This document shows positions 26,042-36,165 of a DNA stretch of 46,914 nucleotides, one piece after another; position 1 is the stretch's first letter; the number at the start of each line of letters is the position of its first letter. The DNA is from Ancalomicrobiaceae bacterium (lineage in GTDB: Bacteria; Pseudomonadota; Alphaproteobacteria; Rhizobiales; Ancalomicrobiaceae). The notes under the pieces are model-generated. The model made no database searches. It was given only the letters and a program-made list of their open reading frames with translations, and was not told where the DNA came from. The DNA lies in NCBI GenBank assembly GCA_031291595.1, contig JARLIU010000025.1, positions 1 to 46,914 on the forward strand, read 5' to 3'. Made by a program: the position numbers and the translations under genes.

Positions 26042-26056
26042 TTAACATTCATTTAA
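26042..26056. promoter_or_regulatory. CtrA-binding box (TTAA-N7-TTAA)
   Basis: The bases ttaacattcatttaa match the full alphaproteobacterial CtrA consensus TTAA-N7-TTAA, with a C after each TTAA half (TTAAC twice). It lies 52 bp upstream of the minus-strand tandem-domain gene starting at 25990 and about 150 bp upstream of the plus-strand DUF1192 gene. The distance favours control of the minus-strand gene. Confidence 0.7.
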
Positions 26057-26204
26057 CCCTTGGTTCTGAATGTGTGCGCCTTGTTCCAAATTTGTATGGG
26101 CCGCAAGGAAGTTGACTGATTGCAGGGGCTCGCCGATCCGGGCGTTGGCGCCGGCGGCGCATGCGACTAGAATGCCGGAATCGCTGAAACGATGGACAGC
26201 CGCC

Positions 26205-26396
26205 ATGGCCTTTATCGATGACGACCGGCCGAGAAAGAAGATCGTGCACGACATCGGGCAGGATCTGTCGCTGCTGTCCGAGACCGAACTGGACGAGCGC
26301 GTCGCCATCCTGAAGGACGAGATCCTCCGCCTCGAAGCCGACAAGGCGAAGAAGCGGGCCTCGCGCTCGGCCGCTGATGCGGTGTTCAAGCTATGA
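26205..26396 (+). CDS. DUF1192 family protein
   Basis: The 63-residue protein starts MAFIDDDRPRKKIVHDIGQDLSLLSETELDERVAILKDEILRLEADKAKKRASRSAADAVFK. This is the standard DUF1192 pattern: a basic N-terminal part and a short amphipathic helix with L-x-x-x-I-x-x-L spacing. The function is unknown. The stop TGA overlaps the first recF start codon by 4 bp (ATGA), suggesting translational coupling. ATG at 26205 is chosen from the family N-terminus; longer frames upstream read as shadow. Confidence 0.85.
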   Translation: MAFIDDDRPRKKIVHDIGQDLSLLSETELDERVAILKDEILRLEADKAKKRASRSAADAVFKL

Positions 26397-27631
26397 TCGA
26401 TGCCGCCGCCCGGCGCTCCCGGCCGCGACTTGGAGCGGAGGCCGGACCCGGGATGTCACCTGACGAGGCCATCGAGCCGGCGGCCGTGGCCCCGCGTCCC
26501 GGCCTGACCGCGCTCGGCCTCGTCGATTTCCGCAGCTATTCGAGCCTCGATCTCAAACTCTCGACCGGTCATGTGGTGCTGGTCGGCGACAACGGCGCCG
26601 GCAAGACCAATGTGCTCGAAGCCGTGTCGCTGCTCGCCCCCGGCAGGGGTCTCAGGCGTGCCACGCTCGATTCCGTCGCCCGGGCCGGCGGCCCCGGCGG
26701 CTGGACGGTCTCGGCCCGACTGGCGGCCCGCGACGGCGCCATCCGCCTCGGCACGGCGTTCGAGGCCGGCTCGGGCGAGGGCGAGGCGCGCTCGCGCCAG
26801 ATCCGCATCGACGGCGAGCCGGCGAAATCGGCAGAGGATCTGCTCGACTACCTGACCGTGCTGTGGCTGACGCCGTCGATGGATGGGCTGTTCGCCGGGC
26901 CGGCCGCCGACCGCCGCCGCTTTCTCGATCGGTTGGTGCTGGCACTCGACCCGCGCCACGGCACCCGCGTGGCGCTGTTCGAAAAGACCATGCGCGGCCG
27001 CAACCGGCTGCTGGAAGACGACCGCCCCGATGCTGTCTGGCTCGACGCGATCGAGGCGCAATTGGCTGAACTCGGCGTCGCCATTGCCTCTGCCCGTGTC
27101 GAAACCGTCGCCTGCCTCGCCCGGCTGATCGCCGCCGGCCGCGACGACGGCTCGCCCTTCCCGCATGCGAACCTGATGCTCGAAGGCGAGATCGAGGCGA
27201 TGGCGGCGGCCGGCGGTCCCGCCGCCGACACCGAGGACCGCTACCGCCGGCTCCTCGCCGAAGGACGTCGTCGCGATGCCGGCGCCGGCCGCACGCTCGA
27301 CGGGCCGCATCGCGCTGACCTCGTGGTCGAACACGGGCCGAAGCGGGTGGCGGCCGAGCGCTCCTCGACCGGCGAGCAGAAGGCGCTGCTCATCGGCCTC
27401 GTTCTGGCGCACGCCCGGCTTGTCGCCGAGACCAGGGGCTGCGCCCCGATCCTGCTGTTGGACGAGATTGCCGCCCATCTCGACGAGCGCCGCCGTTCGG
27501 CCTTGTTCGACCGGCTCGACGCGCTCGGCGGACAATGCTGGATGACCGGCACCGACGCCGAAGCGTTCAGAAGCCTTGCCGGCCGGGCACAGCTGTTCGA
27601 GGTCGCCGGTGGCGGGATCACGCCGACATAA
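26393..27631 (+). CDS. recF: DNA replication and repair protein RecF
   Basis: The 412-residue ATPase loads RecA at gaps together with RecO and RecR. It shows LGLVDFRSYSSLDLKL, Walker A VLVGDNGAGKTNVLEAVSLL and PSMDGLFAGPAADRRRFLDRLVLALDP. The C-terminal half has LDGPHRADLVV, the signature STGEQKALLIGLVLAHA and Walker B ILLLDEIAAHLD. The ATG at 26393 overlaps DUF1192; ATG at 26453 (MSPDEAIEP) is a plausible alternative, since the first 20 residues are not conserved-looking. recF is usually next to dnaN; here it follows a DUF1192 gene and faces the fol operon. Confidence 0.95.
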   Translation: MIDAAARRSRPRLGAEAGPGMSPDEAIEPAAVAPRPGLTALGLVDFRSYSSLDLKLSTGHVVLVGDNGAGKTNVLEAVSLLAPGRGLRRATLDSVARAGGPGGWTVSARLAARDGAIRLGTAFEAGSGEGEARSRQIRIDGEPAKSAEDLLDYLTVLWLTPSMDGLFAGPAADRRRFLDRLVLALDPRHGTRVALFEKTMRGRNRLLEDDRPDAVWLDAIEAQLAELGVAIASARVETVACLARLIAAGRDDGSPFPHANLMLEGEIEAMAAAGGPAADTEDRYRRLLAEGRRRDAGAGRTLDGPHRADLVVEHGPKRVAAERSSTGEQKALLIGLVLAHARLVAETRGCAPILLLDEIAAHLDERRRSALFDRLDALGGQCWMTGTDAEAFRSLAGRAQLFEVAGGGITPT

Positions 27632-27688
27632 CGCCTCGCCCGCCCGAACCAAGGTGACGCGGCGATCGCACCGCGGGGGCTGGCGGCC

Positions 27689-28186
27689 TCAGCGCTGCCG
27701 GACGATGCCCGATCCCGGCTCAAGCTCTGCCGCCACATCGCCGATCCGCCGTCCCGACAGCATCAGGTCCGGCGCGATCTCGGCCAGCGGCACCACGACG
27801 AAGGCCCGCTCGAGCGTCAACGGATGCGGCAACGTGAGGGCTTCCGTCGCCATCCTCACCTCGCGGCCGGCGGCGTCGCGGTAGCAGATCAGGTCGATGT
27901 CGATGATCCGCGGCCCCCACTTTTCCCGCCGGATGCGCCCGAGCGCTGCCTCGACCGCCAGGCAGGCAAGCAGCAGGCCATGCGGCGGCAGCTCCGTCGC
28001 CACTTCGGCGCAGAGGTTGAGGAACGGCGGCTGGTCGGTCTTGCCCCAAGGCGGCGTCAGATAGTCGGCCGAACGGGCGGTGAGCCTGATGCCGGCCGTG
28101 CCGAGCCGCTTCAGCGCTTCGGCCATGGTGGCGGAGACATCGCCGATATTGCCGCCGAGCGCCAGAATGGCGTGTGCCTCAGCCAT
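27689..28186 (-). CDS. folK: 2-amino-4-hydroxy-6-hydroxymethyldihydropteridine pyrophosphokinase
   Basis: The 165-residue HPPK starts MAEAHAILALGGNIGDVSATMAEAL. It has YLTPPWGKTDQPPFLNLCAEV, LGRIRREKWGPRIIDIDLICY with the metal-binding aspartates, and LPHPLTLERAFVVVPLAEIAPDL. It transfers pyrophosphate to the hydroxymethylpterin in folate synthesis. It overlaps folB by 8 bp at its start and is the last gene of folP-folB-folK. Confidence 0.96.
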   Translation of the reverse strand: MAEAHAILALGGNIGDVSATMAEALKRLGTAGIRLTARSADYLTPPWGKTDQPPFLNLCAEVATELPPHGLLLACLAVEAALGRIRREKWGPRIIDIDLICYRDAAGREVRMATEALTLPHPLTLERAFVVVPLAEIAPDLMLSGRRIGDVAAELEPGSGIVRQR

Positions 28187-28547
28187 TGCGGCTGCGCTCG
28201 ATTTCGACCGTGATGCCGTCCAGCAGCGCCGGGATCGGCGCCCCCGGCTTTTCCACCCTGACGACGACGGTTTCGATCAGCGGCGATTTTGCCAGGATTT
28301 CGGCTGCGATCTTTTCAGCCAGCGCCTCGATCAGCTTGAAGCTCTGGTTGGTCGCCACCGAGACGACGATCTCGGCGAGCTTGTCGTACGATGCGGTCTT
28401 CTGCCACTCGTCGCTCAGTCCCGCCGGCCTCAAATCGAGCCGGCAGTCGAGCGAGATGTAGAAGCGCTGGCCGAGCCGTGTTTCCTCGGGAAACACCCCG
28501 TGGTGGGCGAAGACGGCGATGCGGGACAATAGGATGCGGTCGGTCAT
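28179..28547 (-). CDS. folB: Dihydroneopterin aldolase
   Basis: The 122-residue protein reads MTDRILLSRIAVFAHHGVFPEETRLGQRFYISLDCRLDLRPAGLSDEWQKTASYDKLAEIV. The FAHHGVFPEE and TASYDKLA segments carry the pterin-binding Glu/Tyr/Lys residues. FKLIEALAEKIAAEIL follows, and VRVEKPGAPIP sits near the end. It converts dihydroneopterin to hydroxymethyldihydropterin. It overlaps folP by 4 bp (ATGA) and folK by 8 bp. Confidence 0.96.
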   Translation of the reverse strand: MTDRILLSRIAVFAHHGVFPEETRLGQRFYISLDCRLDLRPAGLSDEWQKTASYDKLAEIVVSVATNQSFKLIEALAEKIAAEILAKSPLIETVVVRVEKPGAPIPALLDGITVEIERSRNG

Positions 28548-29380
28548 GATGTCTTTCCGAGGATGGCGTCGGTGACGCGCGCTGCCTCGACGTGGGGGCC
28601 CACGTCATGCACGCGGATGATGTCGGCGCCGGCGAGGATGGCGGCGACGTTCGAGGCGATGGTGCCGTTGACGCGCTCCCCCGGCAGCTTGCCGAGGATG
28701 CGGCCGATGAAGGATTTGCGCGAGGTGCCGACCAGGATCGGGTGCCCGAGCGCCTTCAGTTCGCCGAGCCGCCGCAAGGCTTCGAGGTTCTGGGCGAAGC
28801 TCTTGCCGAAACCGATGCCGGGATCGAGGATGACGTCGCGGTCGGCGATGCCGGCCCTCCGGGCGATGCCGATCGAGCGGTCGAAGAACCGCTTCATGTC
28901 GTCGACGATGTCGAGGCTGTCGTCGATGCCGTCGCGATTGTGCATGGCGATGACCGGAGCCCCGAAGTCGGCGGCGACGCCGGCGATCGCCGGCTCGCGC
29001 TGCAGGCCCCAGACGTCGTTGACGATTCCAGCCCCGTTCCGGAGTGCCTGGCGTGCGGTCGCCGCCTTGTAGGTGTCGATCGAGATGGGCACACCGAGCC
29101 GCGGCGCCAGGGCGGCGATGACCGGAACGACCCGGGCGATCTCGTCATCTTCGGCGACGGCCACATGTCCGGGCCGGGTCGATTCCCCGCCGACGTCGAC
29201 GATGTCGGCGCCGTCCCTGACCATCTCCTCGGCATGGGCGATCGCAGCTTCTTCGGCGGCGAACAGCCCGCCGTCGGAAAACGAATCGGGCGTCACGTTG
29301 AGGATGCCCATCACCAGCGTGCGCCGGCCGAGGCCAGCCAGCATCGCGCCATTCCGGAGCACCGGGTGCGTCTCAGACAT
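28544..29380 (-). CDS. folP: Dihydropteroate synthase
   Basis: The 278-residue enzyme joins hydroxymethyldihydropterin pyrophosphate and p-aminobenzoate; it is the sulfonamide target. Motifs in order are VMGILNVTPDSFSDGG, ADIVDVGGESTRPG, ISIDTYKAATARQAL with IVNDVWGLQ, DVILDPGIGFGKSFAQN, and LVGTSRKSFIGRILG with RVHDVGPHVEAARVTDA. ATG at 29380 gives the normal N-terminus; an in-frame TTG extension to 29545 would run through AT-rich promoter-like DNA and is rejected. It is the first gene of the fol operon. Two adjacent palindromes lie 87-113 bp upstream of its start. Confidence 0.96.
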   Translation of the reverse strand: MSETHPVLRNGAMLAGLGRRTLVMGILNVTPDSFSDGGLFAAEEAAIAHAEEMVRDGADIVDVGGESTRPGHVAVAEDDEIARVVPVIAALAPRLGVPISIDTYKAATARQALRNGAGIVNDVWGLQREPAIAGVAADFGAPVIAMHNRDGIDDSLDIVDDMKRFFDRSIGIARRAGIADRDVILDPGIGFGKSFAQNLEALRRLGELKALGHPILVGTSRKSFIGRILGKLPGERVNGTIASNVAAILAGADIIRVHDVGPHVEAARVTDAILGKTS

Positions 29381-29466
29381 CGATTGTCCCTCGTCCGGGC
29401 GGCCGCCCCGCGCCCCGGTCCGGCCTGACGCTGTCTTAGAATGTGGCACGGGATTGGGGAACCCGG

Positions 29467-29493
29467 TTTTCCGGAAAAGACCATATATGGTCT
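29467..29493. promoter_or_regulatory. Two adjacent perfect palindromes between folP and the FMN reductase gene
   Basis: TTTTCCGGAAAA (29467-29478) directly abuts and shares one base with AGACCATATATGGTCT (29478-29493). Both are perfect dyads, 12 and 16 bp, in the AT-rich spacer between two divergent genes. This looks like one or two operators or a promoter region. A further atatcgatat dyad lies at about 29545-29554. Confidence 0.55.
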
Positions 29494-29615
29494 GCATAGG
29501 CACTGCGCCAACCGGAAACGATCCGCCGAGGATGCGGCGATCCAATATCGATATGTAGACGAACAGTCCGAAAAACTATCTATATATTGTATCAACCCAT
29601 CGATTCGAGCGATCC

Positions 29616-30176
29616 ATGCCCGCCTCCCCGGATATCTCCCTCCTGTTGCTGTGCGGCAGCCTGCGCTCCGGCTCGGTCAATGCCGCCGTGCTGGCGACGG
29701 CGGCCGCCTGCGTGCCGGCCGGCGCACGCGGCTCGATCTATGCCGGAATGGCCGATTTGCCGCATTTCAATCCGGACGACGACCGCGAACCGTTGGCCGC
29801 ACCGGTCGCGGATCTGCGCCGCCGGCTCGGCGAGGTCGATGCGGTGCTGATTTCGACGCCGGAATATGCCGGCTCGCTGCCCGGTTCGTTCAAGAACCTC
29901 CTCGACTGGACCGTCGGCAGCGGCGGGCTGTATGTAAAACCGGTCGGCTGGATCAACCCTTCGGCCGGCGGCGGGGCCAAGGACACCTATCACGCGCTGT
30001 GTCTGGTGCTCGATCGCGCCGGCGCAGCGGTGGCGGACGCGGCGACCGCCGATATTCCCGTCGGCCGGGAGGCGATCGGCGCCGACGGTCTCATCGCCGA
30101 TGCCGCCATCTGCGCCCGCATCGCGGAGGTGGTCGGCGCACTGGTTGCGGCTGTGCGGCAAAGAAGGCACAGTTAA
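29616..30176 (+). CDS. NADPH-dependent FMN reductase family protein
   Basis: The 186-residue flavodoxin-fold protein starts MPASPDISLLLLCGSLRSGSVNAAVLATAAA; GSLRSGSVN is the FMN phosphate loop. It continues with DAVLISTPEYAGSLPGSFKNLLDWTVGSG, the conserved P-E-Y-x-G-S-x-P-G/A segment. The family includes NAD(P)H:FMN and quinone/azo reductases; the substrate is not determined. It is divergent from the fol operon and ends 5 bp before a large palindrome at 30181. Confidence 0.9.
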   Translation: MPASPDISLLLLCGSLRSGSVNAAVLATAAACVPAGARGSIYAGMADLPHFNPDDDREPLAAPVADLRRRLGEVDAVLISTPEYAGSLPGSFKNLLDWTVGSGGLYVKPVGWINPSAGGGAKDTYHALCLVLDRAGAAVADAATADIPVGREAIGADGLIADAAICARIAEVVGALVAAVRQRRHS

Positions 30177-30180
30177 AGTG

Positions 30181-30259
30181 TCGTCATTGCGAGTGAAGCG
30201 AAGCAATCCAGCACCTTTCTATTGCTTTCTGGATTGCTTCGCTTCACTCGCAATGACGA
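30181..30259. repeat. Large perfect palindrome (31-bp arms), dispersed repeat and likely bidirectional terminator
   Basis: The left arm 30181-30211 begins tcgtcattgcgagtgaagcg, and the right arm 30229-30259 is its exact reverse complement over 31 bp, with a 17-base loop. It lies between two converging genes, so transcription from both sides would form a very stable hairpin. From memory the cgtcattgcgag...gaagcaatcc sequence is a widespread alphaproteobacterial palindromic element. One full copy is seen in this window. Confidence 0.85.
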
Positions 30260-30302
30260 ACACGATGCCGGTGAGAAGTGGTGCGGTGGACGAATGCCGA
30301 TG

Positions 30303-31184
30303 TTACTTCAGGTAATCGGCCGCGTGCGTCTCGAAATACGTCTTGAGGCTGCGCGGCTTTGCCCCGGTCAGTTTGGCGAAGTCGCCGGTCGGCGGCGTCA
30401 CGCCGCCAAGCCGCGTGTTGGTGTCGAAGCAGACGATGAATCCCGCCATGAACTCCGGCACGCCATGCTGCATCAGCCCGGCCTTCAGTGCCTCGTCACT
30501 GACGTGGGTGACCTGGATGGGCTTGCCGAACACGTCTGACGCCAGCTTGGCGATCTCGTCGGTCGACAACGCCTCGTCCGAGGTCAGGTTGTAGGTGGCG
30601 CTTGCCGTCGCGGTCGAGGCGAGCGCGGCTACGGCCGCCTTGGCGACGTCGGCCCGGGCGATATGCGAGACTTTTCCCTCGCCGGCGGCAGTGAACCACT
30701 GGCCGGACGCCAGCACGTTCGGCAGCGACATCAGGAAATTCTCCTGGTACCAGCTGACCCGCAGGATGGTGTAGGCGAGGCGGGAAGCCTCGATTGCCTG
30801 CTCCGTGCCGTAGTGGTCGGCGGCGAACACGATGGCGGAACCCGGCTCCGGCTTCGGCATCGACGTATAGACGATGTGCTTGACGCCGGCCTTCGCTGCG
30901 GCGTTCACCGCCTTCTCGTGTTGGCGCAGCCTGAGCCCCGGCTCACCCACCGCATCGGTCGAAATGAGCAGCAGCCGGTCGACACCGGCAAACGCCGCGT
31001 CCAGCGAGGCCTCGTCGTCGAAATCGACGCGCGCGGTCTCGGCGCCTTTCGCCGCGAGATCGGCAAGCTTGGAAGGGTCGCGCGAACCGGCGATGAGTCG
31101 GTTGCCGCCCTTCGATAGCAGTTCGGCAACGACAAGTCGGCCGAGTTTGCCGGCGGCACCGGTGACGAGCAGAGTCTGGGACAT
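30303..31184 (-). CDS. NmrA/SDR-type NAD(P)-binding protein (QOR2-like)
   Basis: The 293-residue protein starts MSQTLLVTGAAGKLGRLVVAELLSKGG, with the GxxGxxG nucleotide loop. LIAGSRDPSKLADLAAKGAETARVDFDD and LLLISTDAVGEPGLRLRQHEKAVNAAAKAGVKHIVYTS follow. The YILRVSWYQENFL-like LRVSWYQENFLMSLP and the HIARADVAKAA segment match NmrA-type atypical SDRs such as NADPH:quinone reductase QorB. ATG at 31184 is preceded by aggag; the long frame upstream to 31766 is antisense to hxlR. It is divergent from an HxlR regulator, which probably controls it. Confidence 0.9.
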   Translation of the reverse strand: MSQTLLVTGAAGKLGRLVVAELLSKGGNRLIAGSRDPSKLADLAAKGAETARVDFDDEASLDAAFAGVDRLLLISTDAVGEPGLRLRQHEKAVNAAAKAGVKHIVYTSMPKPEPGSAIVFAADHYGTEQAIEASRLAYTILRVSWYQENFLMSLPNVLASGQWFTAAGEGKVSHIARADVAKAAVAALASTATASATYNLTSDEALSTDEIAKLASDVFGKPIQVTHVSDEALKAGLMQHGVPEFMAGFIVCFDTNTRLGGVTPPTGDFAKLTGAKPRSLKTYFETHAADYLK

Positions 31185-31234
31185 CGATCTTTCTCCTGTG
31201 CGTGGGGCTGTGGGCACTTTGCTTTGCCGTCCGC

Positions 31235-31255
31235 CTAGTCTAGAAAAGAGACTAG
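31235..31255. promoter_or_regulatory. Candidate HxlR operator
   Basis: The arms ctagtct (31235-31241) and agactag (31249-31255) are a perfect 7-bp dyad with a 7-base spacer. They sit between the divergent NmrA and HxlR genes, 51 bp from the NmrA start. Spacing and position fit an operator for the HxlR-type regulator. Confidence 0.65.
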
Positions 31256-31331
31256 ATGCAAAATAGCGAGTATCAGTGGTCAGCAAAAGACGGCACTGAT
31301 TCGACACCTGGTTACGGAAAGGGAACCACCG

Positions 31332-34356
<3,025 letters not shown>

Positions 34357-34696
34357 GGGTGAGAGCCGCCGCCGAGGCCGGCAGAACGGTCCAATGGGCC
34401 GTTCTGCGGCGGAAGGTCCAAAGCGAAGCGCCGCGTCAGACCGGTGGTCCGGACGTGACCGCCCGCGGCAAATGGCGTTGACATCGGCACTGTCCTGGTG
34501 AAATCTCGCCGATGTCGAGAAAGAGCGTGCCGGTAAGGTGAGGCCGGCCCTTCCACACGAAGGCTCTGTACTCCGCGCAGCGGAGACCCACGACAAGCGT
34601 GCCGATGTTCGGCGGGCTTGCTGGGTCATGCTGCCTGTGCGGTCAGGCTCGATGGTTTCAGCAAGCCACAACTTGAAATGGCAAGGAGAAACCATC
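34357..34696. other. Spacer gyrB-VOC gene
   Basis: These 340 bp contain the gyrB hairpin (34381-34407) and then a region with no recognisable gene up to the AAGGAG of the VOC gene (34683-34688). Frames in this stretch are low-quality. Confidence 0.4.
34381..34407 (+). terminator. Hairpin after gyrB
   Basis: gcagaacggtcc (34381-34392) pairs with gggccgttctgc (34396-34407) over 12 bp with one T-G wobble and a 3-base loop. It lies 24 bp after the gyrB stop. No T-run follows, so termination efficiency is uncertain. Confidence 0.6.
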
Positions 34697-35062
34697 GTGA
34701 ACCTCAATCACATCGATATTCCGACAACCGATACGGCCGGAGCACGCTCGTTCTTCGAGCGACACTTCGGGCTCCGCACGATCTTTGCCAGAGAGGACGG
34801 ATTGACCGTTCTTCTCGACGAAGACAACTTCGCCCTGACACTGAGCCCACTGCCCGACGGCGAAGCGCTTCGCTATCCGACGGGGTTCCATATCGGATTC
34901 AACCTCGACAGCGAGCATGAGTTCTACGAGCGCCACGGGAGTCTGGCTGCAGCGCGGGTACCCATCGTGTTGCAGCCGACGGTTCTGGGTGGTGCGCTGA
35001 CGTTCCAGTGCCATGCGCCGGGCCCGATCCTGGTCGAGGTTGCCTATCGGCCGCGCGCCTGA
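34697..35062 (+). CDS. VOC (glyoxalase/bleomycin resistance) family protein
   Basis: The 121-residue protein reads MNLNHIDIPTTDTAGARSFFERHFGLRTIFAREDGLTVLLDEDNFALTLSPLP. GFHIGFNLDSEHEFYERH follows, with FQCHAPGPILVEVAY at the end. The single VOC module has a metal ligand pattern with His near the N-terminus, His in GFHIGF, and Glu in LVEVAY. The substrate is unknown. GTG at 34697 was chosen because AAGGAG lies eight bases upstream; longer ATG starts add unlike-family sequence. It is followed by two perfect small hairpins. Confidence 0.87.
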   Translation: MNLNHIDIPTTDTAGARSFFERHFGLRTIFAREDGLTVLLDEDNFALTLSPLPDGEALRYPTGFHIGFNLDSEHEFYERHGSLAAARVPIVLQPTVLGGALTFQCHAPGPILVEVAYRPRA

Positions 35063-35077
35063 GCGAAAACAAAAAGA

Positions 35078-35118
35078 TAGAGCGCCAGTCCGATTCCAAT
35101 TGGTCGGCCGGCGCTCTA
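35078..35118. repeat. Inverted repeat after the VOC gene
   Basis: tagagcgcc (35078-35086) and ggcgctcta (35110-35118) are exactly complementary, with a 23-base loop. It lies 16 bp after the VOC stop and may act as a terminator. Confidence 0.5.
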
Positions 35119-35120
35119 CG

Positions 35121-35139
35121 GCGCCGATTCAGCCGTCAC
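35121..35139 (+). repeat. 19-bp dispersed repeat, copy 2
   Basis: This matches exactly the copy at 1827-1845, both starting gcgccgattcagccg. Here it overlaps the left arm of the hairpin at 35132-35157. Confidence 0.5.
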
Positions 35140-35157
35140 ATGCTCCTATGTGACGGC
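35132..35157 (-). terminator. Perfect hairpin between the VOC and DUF1989 genes
   Basis: gccgtcacat (35132-35141) and atgtgacggc (35148-35157) form a perfect 10-bp stem with a 6-base loop. It lies between converging genes, 27 bp beyond the DUF1989 stop, and can serve both. Confidence 0.55.
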
Positions 35158-35183
35158 AGGGCGCTCCAGCGCGGCGACTTCGC

Positions 35184-36038
35184 TCATTCCGGCCAGCGAT
35201 AGCCATTGCGCTGCGGTCCCACCCAGCCGGCGAGCGCGCCGTCGGCCGGGCGCAACACCTCGATCTTCAAAGGATGGCATGCGGCGGCATCCGAGGAGTG
35301 CGTCGTGCTGCAGTCGCCGCCGGGACACGCCGAAATCGCGCCGAGAAGCTCGATTTCGGCAAACAACTCCAGATAGTCGCCGGGCCGGACCGGGCTCGCC
35401 TTCATGAAATACTGCTGCGTGCTGCGGGTGAAGCCGGTGCACATGAAGACGTTGACGACGTCATGCACATGGCCCTCGGCCTCGCGCATCGGCAGTCTCG
35501 TCGCCGCGGCCAAGGCGCGCGTCAGGTTCGAATGGCAGCAACGGTGGTAATCGTCGCCGGACAGCAGCCGGTTGGTGTAGGGATCGCAGCGGGTGCCGAT
35601 GACGTCGTGCACCGAGCCGCCGTCCGCGTCGATACCGTACCAGCCGAGCGTATCGTGGGTGATGGTCGCCATCGGTCGCAGGTGCGGCAGGTTCGACCAC
35701 AGCCGGTTGCCGGTCGTCACATGCGTCGCATGCAGCGCCCGCGTCTTGCCGGAAAACAAACGCTCGGTGAGATCCTCGGCGTTCCACAGGTTCATGTCGC
35801 CGACCTGCGGCCCCTCGACCGAGACGATCCGGAAGAAATGCCCCTTCGGCACGCGGAAGGCGGCGCCGTCGCGCGGCGGGGCGATCACCTCGTCGACCAG
35901 TGTCAGCCCGGCCCGCGCAGCCAGCAGCAAGGCCATGTCGGGTTGCGGCAGCGTCTCGACCGGATAGCACACCACCGGTCTGACCGCCCGCCGGGCGGCG
36001 GCATCGTCCGGCTCGGCAACGCGTTCGAACAACTCCAT
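35184..36038 (-). CDS. DUF1989 (urea carboxylase-associated) family protein
   Basis: The 284-residue protein contains GLTLVDEVIAPPRDGAAFRVPKGHFFRIVSVEGPQVGDMNLWN. It also has HDTLGWYGIDADGGSVHDVIGTRCDPYTN, CHSNLTRALA and VHDVVNVFMCTGFTRSTQQYFMKASPVRPGDYLELFAEIELLGAISACPGGDCS. Conserved Cys and His residues in these blocks match the DUF1989 fold; members include subunits now linked to carboxyguanidine deimination. No urea carboxylase or allophanate hydrolase lies nearby, so the substrate is open. gggag before the ATG at 36038 supports the start. It could connect with urea released by the URC4 pathway, but only as speculation. Confidence 0.85.
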   Translation of the reverse strand: MELFERVAEPDDAAARRAVRPVVCYPVETLPQPDMALLLAARAGLTLVDEVIAPPRDGAAFRVPKGHFFRIVSVEGPQVGDMNLWNAEDLTERLFSGKTRALHATHVTTGNRLWSNLPHLRPMATITHDTLGWYGIDADGGSVHDVIGTRCDPYTNRLLSGDDYHRCCHSNLTRALAAATRLPMREAEGHVHDVVNVFMCTGFTRSTQQYFMKASPVRPGDYLELFAEIELLGAISACPGGDCSTTHSSDAAACHPLKIEVLRPADGALAGWVGPQRNGYRWPE

Positions 36039-36165
36039 GTGGCAACTCCCGGTTCGACACGGCGCGAAGGCCCGCCGTCAGGTGCGATGACGGCAGGCTA
36101 AACCACGATGCGTATTCATGGAAATGCCGCCGGACCGGACAGGATGCCGCGGCGCCCGCGGAGCT

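Noticed and set aside
29381-29545. TTG-initiated extension of folP by 55 codons
   Set aside because: It would run through AT-rich palindromic DNA and precedes the conserved N-terminus; the ATG at 29380 fits the family.
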